Source: Cystobacter fuscus DSM 2262 (GTDB lineage: Bacteria; Myxococcota; Myxococcia; Myxococcales; Myxococcaceae). From it: 64,000 nucleotides of DNA. The position numbers and the translations under genes were made by a program. Each line of letters begins with the position of its first letter. Position 1 is the first letter of the stretch. A model generated the notes under the pieces. That model worked only from the letters and a program-made list of their open reading frames with translations, did not search any database and was not told the origin of the DNA. The stretch lies in NCBI RefSeq assembly GCF_000335475.2, contig NZ_ANAH02000004.1, positions 434,001 to 498,000 of the forward strand, read 5' to 3'. Of the stretch, positions 53,797-62,953 are shown piece after piece.

Positions 53797-54399
53797 ATGC
53801 AGGGGCTCGAGAGATCGTCGGACGAGGGAAGTCTCCCGGAGGCACGGGAGCGGTGGGTGTTCGAGCACACCGTGGCGGGACTCTTCCGGAGCGAGTGGGG
53901 GAGCCGGTTGTCGGCCCCGGCGCTCCAGGCGCTGAGCGAGGTGGGAGTCGACTTGTCCCGGCCGCTGCTGCCCGCCTATTCCAGTGAGACGTGGGCGCGC
54001 GCCCTGCGCATCGCCGCCGCGGATCTGTTCCCCGGCCAGCCGCCCCAGACGTCCTGGCGTCGGCTCGGCCAGGAGGTCATCCACGGCCTGGTGCACACGC
54101 TGGTGGGCAACGCCATGGTGAACGTGGCCACCCTGCTCGGGCCGCTGCGCTTCCTGCGCCGGCTCAATCCCACCCTGCGCAACGCGGACAACTACGTGGA
54201 GTCGCGCGTCGAGGAGCTCGGCCCCACCTCGTGCGAGGTGTGGTTCAACGAGGTGATGGAGCAGCCGGCCTACCACCAGGGCCTGCTCGAGGCCCTCGTC
54301 GGGCTCGCCGGAGGCCGCGACGCGCGCGCCCGCTTCCTGTCCTCCGAGGGCCCGGGCGCGCGCTTCCTCGTGGAGTGGGAGGCCCCCGAGGCCGGGTGA
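53797..54399 (+). CDS. DUF2378 (TIGR02265) family protein, copy 2
   Basis: 200 residues, with FEHTVAGLFRSEW, VDLSRPLLPAYSSETW, ADNYVESRV and VWFNE aligning to the same places in copy 1 at 49311-49904. Identity between the two copies is moderate, so they are old paralogues and not a recent duplication. No signal peptide. It precedes the histidine-kinase operon by 131 bp and could belong to its regulation, but nothing in the sequence proves this. Confidence 0.82.
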   Translation: MQGLERSSDEGSLPEARERWVFEHTVAGLFRSEWGSRLSAPALQALSEVGVDLSRPLLPAYSSETWARALRIAAADLFPGQPPQTSWRRLGQEVIHGLVHTLVGNAMVNVATLLGPLRFLRRLNPTLRNADNYVESRVEELGPTSCEVWFNEVMEQPAYHQGLLEALVGLAGGRDARARFLSSEGPGARFLVEWEAPEAG

Positions 54400-54530
54400 C
54401 GTCCACCCACATGGGTAGTCGGGGACTCAGCGGGTCTCGGCTTCGGCGATGGAGTCCGGTTGATCCGGTCTGCGAGGCCTGACGGGTTTGGGGCATACTC
54501 CGGCGGCGGGCGCCGGGGCAGCCCGAATCC

Positions 54531-56435
54531 ATGCCGAGCATGTCCACGAGGATGTTGGGAGCACAGGGAGCCGGAACGTCGCGGCCGCGGGAAGGTGCGC
54601 GCGTGGGCTTCGTGGTGCGGCTGCTGGCCGTGCTGGACGCGATGCTGTCCGAGCGGCTGCGCGGCGGTTCGAGCCAGGAGCTGGACCGGGGCCGGCTGCT
54701 GGTGGCGGCCAACTGCGTGATGCTGCTGTGCGACGTGTTGTTCCTGCTCTTCTACGTGCCCTTGCTGCCGGCTCCCGGGATGGTGCCCATGGGGGTGGTG
54801 TGCGGCCTGGGGTACGGGGCCTCGCTGCTGACGCTGCGCTGGGGCGCCACCACGCGTCCCGCGGCGCTGATGGTGTGCACGATGCTCACCGGCGGCATCA
54901 TGGTCGCCGCGATGAACGTGAAGGACACGCCCGAGGGGGCGCATCCCATCTGCATGCTCATCCCCCTGCTGGCGGTCTACCTGCTGGGACCGCGCCCGGG
55001 CCTGTTCTTCACGCTGGTGGGGGGAATGAACGCGGCCGTGGTGGTGCCGCTGGTGCACTCGCGGATACCGGGGCTCGGGGTGCGCAACTTCTTCACCGCC
55101 TTCTTCATGCTCGGGGCGTGGGCGCTGTGCTGCCTGCTCATCGTGGCGCGTGACCACGCCAACCGCGCGCTCGAGCAGGCCCTGCGGGCGCAGCGCGACC
55201 ACGAGCGCAAGCTGACGAGCCTGCTGGAGAACACCGAGGACGTGGTGTGCTCGGTGGATGCCCAGGGGCTGCTCATCGCGGCCAACCCGGCGCTCGTGGA
55301 GGTGTACCGGGAGCTGCTCGGGGAGGAGCCGGAGCCGGGCAAGCCATTGCTGCCGCCCGGCGCGCCCGAGTCGCTGCGCAAGCGCTGGGAGGCGTGCTGC
55401 GCGAAGGTGTTCTCCGGCAAGCGCGTGCGCTTCGAGGCCTCGCCCTCCTCGCTGCGCCACCCGCGCGTGCTGGACTTGTCGCTCACCCCGGTGCTCGACG
55501 CCGCCGGCCGGGTGGTGGGCATGACGCTGTTCGGCCGCGACATCTCCGACCGCAAGGAGGCCGAGGCGCGCCTGGGGGAGATGCACCGCAACCTGCTGGA
55601 CGTGTCCCGGCGGGCGGGCATGGCGGAGATCGCCACCGGGGTGCTGCACAACGTGGGCAACGCGCTCAACAGCGTCAACGTGTCGGTGAACCTGCTGGCC
55701 GAGCGGCTCCACCAGTCGCGCGTGCCCGGTGGCCTCACCCGCGTCACGGGCCTCTTGAGCGAGCACGAGGGAGACTTATGTGTCTTTTTCTCCCAGGACG
55801 CGCGCGGGCGGCAGCTGCCCGGCTATCTTGGGGCGCTCGCTGGTCAGCTCGCCGAGGAACGCGAGGAGTTCCTCGACGAGGTTCGCACCCTGCAAAAGAG
55901 CGTGGAGCACATCAAGTCGGTGGTGAGCATGCAACAGGAGCACGCCCACTTCTCGGGCGTGGTGGAGCGCCTGGACGTGACGGAGTTGCTGGATGACGCG
56001 CTGCGGCTGCACGCCGTGTCCCTGGAGCGCCAGGGCATCGGGGTGCGGCGCGAGTACACCGAGGCGATGATGGTCCGGTTGGATCGACACAAGCTGTTGC
56101 AAATCCTCCTCAACCTGCTGACCAACGCGGGCCATGCCCTGATGGAGAGCGGGCGGCCGGACAAGCTGCTCACCATCCGGGTGGAACGGGTGCCCCCCGA
56201 GCGGGTCCGTATCGCGGTGGCGGATAATGGGATAGGCATCGCGCCGGAGGATGCGCCGCGCTTGTTCACCCAGGGGTTCACCACGAAGAAGGATGGCCAC
56301 GGGTTCGGCCTCCACATCAGCGCGCTGGCGGCTCGGGAGATGGACGCGTTCCTCTCCTGCGCGAGCGAGGGCCGGGGTCACGGCGCCACCTTCACCATTG
56401 ATCTGCCCATGTCGGGAGAGGAGAGCAGGGCATGA
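54531..56435 (+). CDS. Membrane PAS-type histidine kinase
   Basis: 634 residues. Five or six hydrophobic helices form an N-terminal membrane sensor (about 60-220) with no large external loop. A PAS domain follows (LLENTEDVVCSVDAQGLLIAAN) and then an unusual H-box region GVLHNVGNALNSVNV, and an ATPase domain with LLTNAGHAL, DNGIGI, and HGFGLHISALAA. The H-box variant HNVGN is a recognised subgroup of histidine kinases. It overlaps by ATGA the hybrid kinase gene that follows, so both are made together. Confidence 0.88.
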   Translation: MPSMSTRMLGAQGAGTSRPREGARVGFVVRLLAVLDAMLSERLRGGSSQELDRGRLLVAANCVMLLCDVLFLLFYVPLLPAPGMVPMGVVCGLGYGASLLTLRWGATTRPAALMVCTMLTGGIMVAAMNVKDTPEGAHPICMLIPLLAVYLLGPRPGLFFTLVGGMNAAVVVPLVHSRIPGLGVRNFFTAFFMLGAWALCCLLIVARDHANRALEQALRAQRDHERKLTSLLENTEDVVCSVDAQGLLIAANPALVEVYRELLGEEPEPGKPLLPPGAPESLRKRWEACCAKVFSGKRVRFEASPSSLRHPRVLDLSLTPVLDAAGRVVGMTLFGRDISDRKEAEARLGEMHRNLLDVSRRAGMAEIATGVLHNVGNALNSVNVSVNLLAERLHQSRVPGGLTRVTGLLSEHEGDLCVFFSQDARGRQLPGYLGALAGQLAEEREEFLDEVRTLQKSVEHIKSVVSMQQEHAHFSGVVERLDVTELLDDALRLHAVSLERQGIGVRREYTEAMMVRLDRHKLLQILLNLLTNAGHALMESGRPDKLLTIRVERVPPERVRIAVADNGIGIAPEDAPRLFTQGFTTKKDGHGFGLHISALAAREMDAFLSCASEGRGHGATFTIDLPMSGEESRA

Positions 56436-57775
56436 CTGCCCCCACCATCACACCCAACCGCCGTATCCTCGTGGTGGACGACAACCAGGCCATCCACCAG
56501 GACTTCCGTAAGATCCTCTGCCCCCCGCCGGCCACCGCCGCGCTGGACGCCATGGAGGCCGCGCTCTTCGGGGACGTGGCGGCGGCACCCGTGGACGCGG
56601 GCTTCGTGGTGGACTCGGCCTACCAGGGCGAGGAGGGCGTGGGGCTGGTGAAGGCCGCCCTGGCCCAGGGCAAGCCGTACGCGCTGGCCTTCGTGGACAT
56701 CCGCATGCCCCCGGGCATCGACGGCGTGGAGACGGCGCTGCGCCTGTGGAAGGAGGACGAGGACCTGCAGGTGGTGCTCTGCTCGGCCTACTCCGACTAC
56801 TCCTGGGAGGAGATGACGCAGCGGCTGGGCATCAGCCAGCGCCTGCTCATCCTGCGCAAGCCCTTCGACAACATCGAGGTGCGTCAGCTCGCGCACGCCC
56901 TCAGCGAGAAGTGGAGCCTCTTGCGCCAGAGCCACAAGCGCATGGAGGACCTCAAGCAGGAGGTGCAGGAGTGGACGCGCGAGCTGGCGGTGGCCAATGA
57001 TCGGCTGCGCAAGGAGATGGAGGACCGGGCCCGGCTCGAGGCCCGGCTGGTGCAGGCCCAGCGCCTGGAGGCCCTCGGACGGCTGACGGCGGGGCTGGCG
57101 CATGAAATCAACAACCCCTTGAGCGTCATCATGGCGAGCGTGGGCTTTTTGCGCTCGGAGCTGGACGAGTCCACCAAGGGGGGACGGCCGGTGGACGCGA
57201 GCGAGCTGAGCGACGTGTGCGCCGACGCGCTCATCGGCGCCGAGCGCATCCTGCGCATCGTCAATGACTTCCGGCTCTTCTCCCGGCTGGACGGCGAGCC
57301 CCAGAAGCAGGTGGACCTGCGCGACGTGCTCGACCACGCGCTGAGTGGGGCGAGCTACAACCTGGGGCCCCGGGCGCGGGTGATTCGCGACTTCCAGGAC
57401 ATCCCCCCGGTGTGGGGCAGCGAGCAGGGTCTGGAGCAGGTCTTCCTCGGGCTGCTCAACAACGCGGGCTATGCCATCAAGGAGGGGGCCGAGCCCCAGG
57501 TGAGCATCAGCGCGCACCTGCGCGAGGACTGGGTGCTGGTGGAGGTGCGCGACAACGGGGTGGGCATTGCGCCGGAGCACCTGGGCCGCATCTTCGATCC
57601 CTTCTTCACGACGAAGCCGCCGGGCACGGGCACGGGCCTGGGCCTGTCCATCTGCTACGGCATCGTCTCGGGCCTGGGCGGCGCCATCGAGGTGGACAGC
57701 ACGCCGGGCAAGGGCTCCACCTTCCGGGTGAAGCTGCCCCGGGCGCCCGCCGAGTCGTCCTCGGCCTCGGTGTAG
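56432..57775 (+). CDS. Hybrid histidine kinase with N-terminal receiver
   Basis: 447 residues, soluble. The receiver domain (about 10-150) has the acidic pair VVDDN and the phospho-acceptor Asp in [11 protein letters not shown] coiled coil leads to the kinase core: H-box [48 protein letters not shown]. The order receiver-kinase fits a relay in which the upstream membrane kinase phosphorylates this receiver (inference from the overlapping genes). The final output regulator is not in the window. Confidence 0.9.
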   Translation: MTAPTITPNRRILVVDDNQAIHQDFRKILCPPPATAALDAMEAALFGDVAAAPVDAGFVVDSAYQGEEGVGLVKAALAQGKPYALAFVDIRMPPGIDGVETALRLWKEDEDLQVVLCSAYSDYSWEEMTQRLGISQRLLILRKPFDNIEVRQLAHALSEKWSLLRQSHKRMEDLKQEVQEWTRELAVANDRLRKEMEDRARLEARLVQAQRLEALGRLTAGLAHEINNPLSVIMASVGFLRSELDESTKGGRPVDASELSDVCADALIGAERILRIVNDFRLFSRLDGEPQKQVDLRDVLDHALSGASYNLGPRARVIRDFQDIPPVWGSEQGLEQVFLGLLNNAGYAIKEGAEPQVSISAHLREDWVLVEVRDNGVGIAPEHLGRIFDPFFTTKPPGTGTGLGLSICYGIVSGLGGAIEVDSTPGKGSTFRVKLPRAPAESSSASV

Positions 57776-57776
57776 C

Positions 57777-58289
57777 GTGGTGTCTCGCGCGGCGCCCGAG
57801 CTGCTCGTCCGTCCCGCCCGGGCCGAGGATGGCCCGGCCCTCGGGCGCATGGGGGGCCGGCTCGTGCGGATGCACCACGAGCTGGATACCCGGCGCTTCA
57901 TGTCGCCGGGAGAGGACGTGGAGTCCGGCTACCGGTGGTGGTTGAGTCGGGAGCTCGCGCACGCGCGCGCCGTGGTGCTCGTGGCCGAGCGGGACGGCGA
58001 ACTCGTGGGCTACGCCTATGGCACCGTGGAGTCGCGGGATTGGAACGCCCTGCGCGAGGCCCATGGGGAGCTGCACGACCTGTGGGTGGAGGAGGCCGCG
58101 CGGGGCGCCGGGGTGGGGGCGAGGCTGGCCGAGGAGCTGGTGCGGCGGCTGCGTGCCCTGGGCGTGCCGCGGGTGATGCTGATGGCCGCGGTGGGCAACG
58201 AGTCCGCGCGGCGGCTCTTCACCCGGCTCGGCTGGCGCCCCACCATGGTGGAGATGACGCGCGAGCTGGAGCCCGCGGACGGGGAGTGA
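57777..58289 (+). CDS. GNAT-family N-acetyltransferase
   Basis: 170 residues starting at a GTG one base after the kinase stop. The acetyl-CoA-binding motif A is clear (LHDLWVEEAARGAGVGARLAEELVRR), followed by AAVGNESARRLFTRLGW. The substrate is unknown. Its closeness to the kinase operon suggests shared transcription, but the function looks unrelated. Confidence 0.85.
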   Translation: MVSRAAPELLVRPARAEDGPALGRMGGRLVRMHHELDTRRFMSPGEDVESGYRWWLSRELAHARAVVLVAERDGELVGYAYGTVESRDWNALREAHGELHDLWVEEAARGAGVGARLAEELVRRLRALGVPRVMLMAAVGNESARRLFTRLGWRPTMVEMTRELEPADGE

Positions 58290-58377
58290 GCCCGGCGTCT
58301 CGTGCCGGGAAGTGGATGCTTCGCGGTGGGCGGCTGGCGGGTGGTGGACAGGCTGCCCCGCGGTCGTAGAGGGACAG

Positions 58378-59295
58378 GTGGATGCGGTGCGTACCGTCGT
58401 TCCGCTCTCCGGGTCTTCCTGGCCCGGCCGAGAAGCGGAGGTCGCCGTGCCCGTGTTCGCGCCCCACCCGAGTCTCCTGACCCTCGTCGCTCCGGCGGAA
58501 GGCCGCCTCCGGGACTCTGGAGCGTCCAGCGCCGTGGAGGACGGGAGCGCGTACTTTCCCCAGTCGGTGGCGTCGGGAGAGCCCGGCGCGGATGGCGTGG
58601 TGTTGTGGACGCGCGCGGTGGATCCCTCGCACCCGGGTGCCCCGCTCGTGCTCACCCTCCAGGTGGCCCGGGACGAGCACTTCGCGCACCGGGTGCTGGA
58701 GGTGCCGGGGCTGTGCACCACGCCCGTGCGCGACCACACCCTCAAGGTGCGGGTGACGAACCTGGCGCCGAGCACGCGCTACCACTACCGCTTCGTCCTG
58801 GAGAAGAACGGCCGCACCCTGGGCTCTCCCCGCGGCCGCACCCGCACGGGCCCGGCCCCCGCCTCGGACAGACCCTTGCACTTCGTGGTGGCCAGCTATC
58901 GGGATCTGCTGGGCTCCGGTGACGACACCGGCCAGCGCCTGTCGCGGCACGAGGAGGATCTCGACTTCATCCTCCTGCTGGGGGACTCGCTCCACGAGGA
59001 GGGCTCCTTCCGCGGCTTGTCGGCACGGGCGCGCCGCGACTTGTGCCGCGCCTGGCGCACCCACCCGGTGGTGCGCCAGGTGCACGCGCACCACCCCTTC
59101 CTCGTGCTCTGGGAGGGGGACGTGCCGGGCTCCGGGTGGGAAGAACGCACGCGGCGCATCCTGTGCGACTACCTGCCCATCCGTCCGTCCTGGCAGCTGT
59201 TCGCCGGGCGGCCTCGCCCGGCGGCGCGGCCCGTGGTGTCCGCGGCGCGTCCCTCCCGCCGCGAACGTCCCTGGCGCCTGCCGTTCGCGGCCTAG
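58378..59295 (+). CDS. Truncated PhoD-like protein
   Basis: About 305 residues. The first half is the PhoD N-terminal Fn3-like domain (FPQSVASGEPGADGVVLWTRA; RVTNLAPSTRYHYRFVLE). The following segment starts a metallophosphatase fold (LHFVVASYRD, then DLDFILLLGDSLHEEG), but the metal-binding Asp and NHD/E motifs are incomplete and the chain ends about 200 residues early for PhoD (normally about 500). No Tat signal is seen. It may be a phosphodiesterase relic with a new role. Start uncertain; the GTG at 58378 has AGAGGG upstream. Confidence 0.65.
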   Translation: MDAVRTVVPLSGSSWPGREAEVAVPVFAPHPSLLTLVAPAEGRLRDSGASSAVEDGSAYFPQSVASGEPGADGVVLWTRAVDPSHPGAPLVLTLQVARDEHFAHRVLEVPGLCTTPVRDHTLKVRVTNLAPSTRYHYRFVLEKNGRTLGSPRGRTRTGPAPASDRPLHFVVASYRDLLGSGDDTGQRLSRHEEDLDFILLLGDSLHEEGSFRGLSARARRDLCRAWRTHPVVRQVHAHHPFLVLWEGDVPGSGWEERTRRILCDYLPIRPSWQLFAGRPRPAARPVVSAARPSRRERPWRLPFAA

Positions 59296-59298
59296 GGC

Positions 59299-60525
59299 TC
59301 AGGCGACCCGGCGGGTGGAGTCCGTCGGGGTGTGCCGTCCCGGTGGCGGGGGCGGCACCCGGCCCACGGGCTTGAGGTTCCAGCGGTCCTGCAGTTGCTG
59401 CGGAATGTGGAAGTGGGTGCGCTGGCCCCGGGCTTCCGCCCGCAGCATCGCCTCGACGATGTCCTTGCTGAGCAGCCGCAGCAGCCGGGCCGGCAGGAAG
59501 GTGTGATCTCCCACCCAGTCGGTCAGCCCCTCCGTGAGCCCCTCCATGGAGGGGATGGCCTGGGCGATGCTGGCTGTCCAGTCGGGCCGGGGCACGTGCA
59601 GCATGTCCGCCACGTTGAGGCCCCCCCATTGGTCCTGATCCAGGAAGAAGTGGATCATGCTCGCGGGCAGTCCCTCGAGGAAGTCGGGCACCAGCTCCTT
59701 CATGCCCTCGATGAGGGCGGCCGTCATGGCGATGCCCTCGGGGGAGGGTTGGATCTGCCGCTCGCGCACGAACCGGGTGAGCTGGCGCGCCTCGTCCACG
59801 TCCTCGGGCAGCAGCCGCTCGTCCACACCGAGGATGCGCCCCACGGCGCTCCAGGCGTAGATCCACGCCTCCTGCTGGGCGGGGTCCAGGTCGATGCGCA
59901 ACGCGCGCAAGCCCTCGAGCACCACCTGGGCGAACGTCATCAACGTGCCGGCCATGTCCTCCTGGTTGATGGGCTCGCCGAGCTCCCGCGCGTCCCAGGG
60001 GTTGCGCCGATCATGGCGGATCATGTGGCGGATGGCCGCGTGCACCAGCCGCACCTTCTGCGTGGTGCGAACCCCCCGGCCGTTGGGCTCCAGGCCTCCC
60101 TGGCTCATCACATCCACCACCATCTGCGCGGTCTCGAAGACGCGGCGCACGGGACGGTGGCGCAGCGAGCCCGTGCGGTGGAGCACCTGCACGCCCCTGC
60201 GCGCCGCGTACGCCGCCGGCAGGGAGTAGAAGCCGAGGATCATCATCACCTCGGGGCCGTAGCACTCGAAGACTTCCTGGCCCCGGCGCAGCTTATGGGT
60301 GTCCAGCCGTGGCACGGAGGCCTTCGTGCGCAGCAGGTATTCCATCACATACACAGGCAACTGGTTCGAGGGCAGATCGCCGTTGCTCACCAGTGTGCTC
60401 ATCAACTGATTGACCGTGCCGACCTTTCCATCCGCGAACAGCGTCTCGATGACTCCGTCGGCGAGCGGATCCGTCCTCGTCCGCATCGCGTCCAGGAAGT
60501 CGTGAGTCCAGAGGCTCGACGGCAT
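59299..60525 (-). CDS. MpaB/latex-clearing-type oxygenase family protein (DUF2236)
   Basis: 408 residues. The conserved central region VRLVHAAIRHMIRH, then GEPINQEDMAGTLMTF, carries the histidine that binds heme b in this family. GAGGAG precedes the ATG at 60525 by eight bases. Members cleave C=C bonds in polyisoprene or isoprenoid side chains (latex clearing protein; fungal MpaB in mycophenolate synthesis); many bacterial ones have unknown substrates. No signal peptide. Convergent with the PhoD-like gene, 3 bp apart. Confidence 0.82.
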   Translation of the reverse strand: MPSSLWTHDFLDAMRTRTDPLADGVIETLFADGKVGTVNQLMSTLVSNGDLPSNQLPVYVMEYLLRTKASVPRLDTHKLRRGQEVFECYGPEVMMILGFYSLPAAYAARRGVQVLHRTGSLRHRPVRRVFETAQMVVDVMSQGGLEPNGRGVRTTQKVRLVHAAIRHMIRHDRRNPWDARELGEPINQEDMAGTLMTFAQVVLEGLRALRIDLDPAQQEAWIYAWSAVGRILGVDERLLPEDVDEARQLTRFVRERQIQPSPEGIAMTAALIEGMKELVPDFLEGLPASMIHFFLDQDQWGGLNVADMLHVPRPDWTASIAQAIPSMEGLTEGLTDWVGDHTFLPARLLRLLSKDIVEAMLRAEARGQRTHFHIPQQLQDRWNLKPVGRVPPPPPGRHTPTDSTRRVA

Positions 60526-60927
60526 GTAGGTCACTCCTCGCGGGCGCTCTGCTGAACCGCTCCCCCCCCGCGGCAGGACAGCTTAACGCAGGTGTTCCCG
60601 CCGTGCCGGGAGGCCGTGCCCGCTCGGGGGCGATTCAGCGTGGCCTCCACGGGAAGTGTCGATGGGTGTCTCATCCCTCGGGGGTTTGTATCAACCCGTG
60701 AGCACCCCGGCCGTTGCCCGGCCGCGTCACCGTCTCCAGGGGGAACGGTGGGGGAGAGAGCCGGAGACCTGTACCTGGGGACAACAGGCGAGGAGCCGCA
60801 CACGCGGTATATGTGGAGCCGAACCGGCTTCCAATGTCATTGGGTATGGATGGTTTCGACGGCGTGAGGGTTTTCAAGCCGGAAAAGTCTTTATCAAGAG
60901 AGCCTCTCCCCGCGCTCCCTTGCCGCC
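60526..60927. other. Intergenic region without an identified gene
   Basis: 402 bp between two minus-strand genes. It holds small inverted repeats (CACCGT 60728-60733 with ACGGTG 60745-60750), a purine-rich stretch 60741-60765 and a lower-GC block 60835-60900. No tRNA, credible ORF or known riboswitch was recognised. The upstream-gene terminator and the oxygenase promoter should lie here. Confidence 0.4.
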
Positions 60928-61698
60928 TCACTTCGAGGTGGACACGAGCGCCGTCGTCCCACTGGGCAGCACCAGTTGGGAGTAGCGCGCGGTGATGCGC
61001 AGGCGCTTCTTGTAGAAGAGGAAGCCGCCCTCGGCCTCCACATGCAGCGTGTCGAGCACCTGGCCCACGCCCGGCTGGGGGCGGAACTCCATGCGCACGT
61101 CCACGCGCTCGGCCATGTCCGGGAGGATGGACGGGCTGTAGTCCAGCCGCACGAGCTGGCCGGTGCTCGGGTTCACCAGCGCCTCGCCCTTGTGCACCCA
61201 GGGCGCCTTGTCGTTCCGGGGCTCGAAGCGCAGGCGCACCCGCTGGGGATCCTTCGGATCCGGCTCCGCGAGCGAGAAGCGGTGCAGGGCCAGCGACGCG
61301 GAGGCGAAGGGCAGGTTCACCGAGCTGAACTCCGCGCGCCCCTGCCCCTTGCGCTGGCGCTCCTCCAGGTCCTTGCGCAGCGCCGCGGTGGCGTCCTCGC
61401 CGTCCTTGCGCGCCTGGAGGATCTCCCGGTGCTGCTGGCCATCCTTCAACCGGAAGCGGTCCACCCGCTCCTGGACGTGCTTCACCTGCCCCTTCCCGTC
61501 CAGCTCCTCCACGCGCAGGGTGACCACCACCTGCTCCACCTTGCCGGCGAGCAGTTCCTCCATCCCCCACGTGGTCTCTCCCAGGCGCCGCGCCAGGGCC
61601 TCGGCGTCCTTGGGCACCAGGGGGCCTTCCATCGCCCACAGGGGCCCGGGGGCCAGCAGGAGGGTCACCACAGTCACCAGGGAGGAGAGACGAATCAT
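60928..61698 (-). CDS. Exported protein, LolA/outer-membrane lipoprotein-sorting-like fold
   Basis: 256 residues from the ATG at 61698, where a signal peptide begins (LVTVVTLLLAPGPLWA). The mature part is rich in charged residues and beta strands (VVVTLRVEELDGKG, VRLDYSPSILP, VDVRMEFRPQPG), a pattern that recalls the LolA/LppX half-barrel that carries lipids or lipoproteins in the periplasm. The resemblance is only structural by eye. No operon partner; the divergent gene is an SDR. Confidence 0.6.
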   Translation of the reverse strand: MIRLSSLVTVVTLLLAPGPLWAMEGPLVPKDAEALARRLGETTWGMEELLAGKVEQVVVTLRVEELDGKGQVKHVQERVDRFRLKDGQQHREILQARKDGEDATAALRKDLEERQRKGQGRAEFSSVNLPFASASLALHRFSLAEPDPKDPQRVRLRFEPRNDKAPWVHKGEALVNPSTGQLVRLDYSPSILPDMAERVDVRMEFRPQPGVGQVLDTLHVEAEGGFLFYKKRLRITARYSQLVLPSGTTALVSTSK

Positions 61699-62020
61699 GG
61701 AGCGGTCCTGGATGGGGAGGCGCGTAGCGGCGGCGCGGTGGATCAGAATGCACCATGCGGCGGTGACGTGGAAGTGAGTAATCCAAGGAAGCCGCCCGTC
61801 TCCTCGCGACACGAACGACTGGGGAGTACAGGGGCCCACCTGGTGCGGAAATTGCGGAATTCACGACGCTTTTCGCGCGAGGTGCTTGCCTCCCGGCGCC
61901 TGCTGGAACGAGGCAGCGCCGGGCGAGCGCTGGCGGGGGGGGGCCCCAGCGGAGAACGGGCGGCTCGGGGCATACTGGGCCCGCACGGGCGAGGGGCCCG
62001 CGCTGTGAGGAGTCGACGAG
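61699..62020. other. Divergent intergenic region
   Basis: 322 bp between the LolA-like gene and the SDR gene, so it should hold two promoters. The heptamer TGCGGAA occurs twice nine bases apart (61844-61850, 61853-61859), the only patterned sequence seen. No gene or RNA recognised. Confidence 0.4.
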
Positions 62021-62866
62021 ATGCGCCTTCCCGAACGACCCCGAGCGGTCATCACTGGAGCGGGCAGTGGACTGGGCCGGGCGCTGTGCCTCGCGCTGGC
62101 GCAGCGCCAGGGCCGGGTGCTGGTGTCGGACGTGAACGAGGCCGAGGCGCGGGAGACGGCGCGGCGCGTGGGGCAGGCGGGGGGGGAGGCGTGGGCGGTG
62201 GCCTGCGACGTGACGAGGCCCGAGCAGGTGGACGCGCTCGTGCGCGAGTGCGAGCGCGTGCTGGGCGGGGTGGACCTGGTGGTGAACAACGCGGGCGTGG
62301 CGGCGGCGGGCGAGGTGGGCCAGTTGCCGCTGGTGGAGTGGAAGCGGGTGCTGGACGTGAACCTGTGGGGCGTCATCCATGGCTGCCACAGCTTCGTGCC
62401 GCTGTTGCGCCGGCAGGGCTCGGGGCACGTGCTGAACGTGGCCTCGGCGGCGGGGCTTTTGTCGGCGCCCTTCCTGGCGCCCTACAACGCGTCCAAGGCG
62501 GCGGTGGTGGCGCTGTCGGAGACGCTGCTGGCGGAGCTGAAGCCGGCGGGCATCGGCGTGTCGGTGGTGTGTCCCACGTTCTTCCGCACGAACATCGCGG
62601 CCGCCTGGCTCGTCGGGCCGGACGAGGCGGGCCAGCGGCTGCGGGAGCTGGCGGCGACCCTGGTGGACAAGTCCCCGGTGGGGCCGGACGAGATCGCCCG
62701 GGCGTGCGTGCGTGGGGTGGAGGAGGACGAGTTCTACGTGGTGCCGATGCGGGTGGGCCGGTGGTTGTGGCGGCTCAAGCGGCTGTCTCCCGAGCGCATT
62801 GCCCAGGGAGGGCGCCTGCTGGAGAAGCTGGTGCGCTCGCGCATGGGGGGTGGCCACACGCGGTGA
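62021..62866 (+). CDS. Short-chain dehydrogenase/reductase (SDR)
   Basis: 281 residues, classical SDR: cofactor loop TGAGSGLG near residue 12, NNAGVA, catalytic Ser in NVASAAG, and YNASK as the YxxxK pair. The Asp after the second strand (VLVSDVNEAE) points to NAD rather than NADP, though this is only a guide. The C-terminal 40 residues are basic and could touch the membrane. Substrate unknown; single gene. Confidence 0.88.
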   Translation: MRLPERPRAVITGAGSGLGRALCLALAQRQGRVLVSDVNEAEARETARRVGQAGGEAWAVACDVTRPEQVDALVRECERVLGGVDLVVNNAGVAAAGEVGQLPLVEWKRVLDVNLWGVIHGCHSFVPLLRRQGSGHVLNVASAAGLLSAPFLAPYNASKAAVVALSETLLAELKPAGIGVSVVCPTFFRTNIAAAWLVGPDEAGQRLRELAATLVDKSPVGPDEIARACVRGVEEDEFYVVPMRVGRWLWRLKRLSPERIAQGGRLLEKLVRSRMGGGHTR

Positions 62867-62953
62867 GGGGCGGTGAAGAGGGTCACCCCGAGAGGTACGG
62901 GGGGCCGCCCGAGGTGGACCGGTTGCTCGAGGAACCGGACGCGCTCGTGCACC

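Noticed and set aside
60851..60862. TGGTTTCGACGG, which resembles the 5' part of tmRNA
   Set aside because: Only about 65 bp remain before the next gene stop, there is no tag ORF and no tRNA-like 3' end, so it is a chance match.
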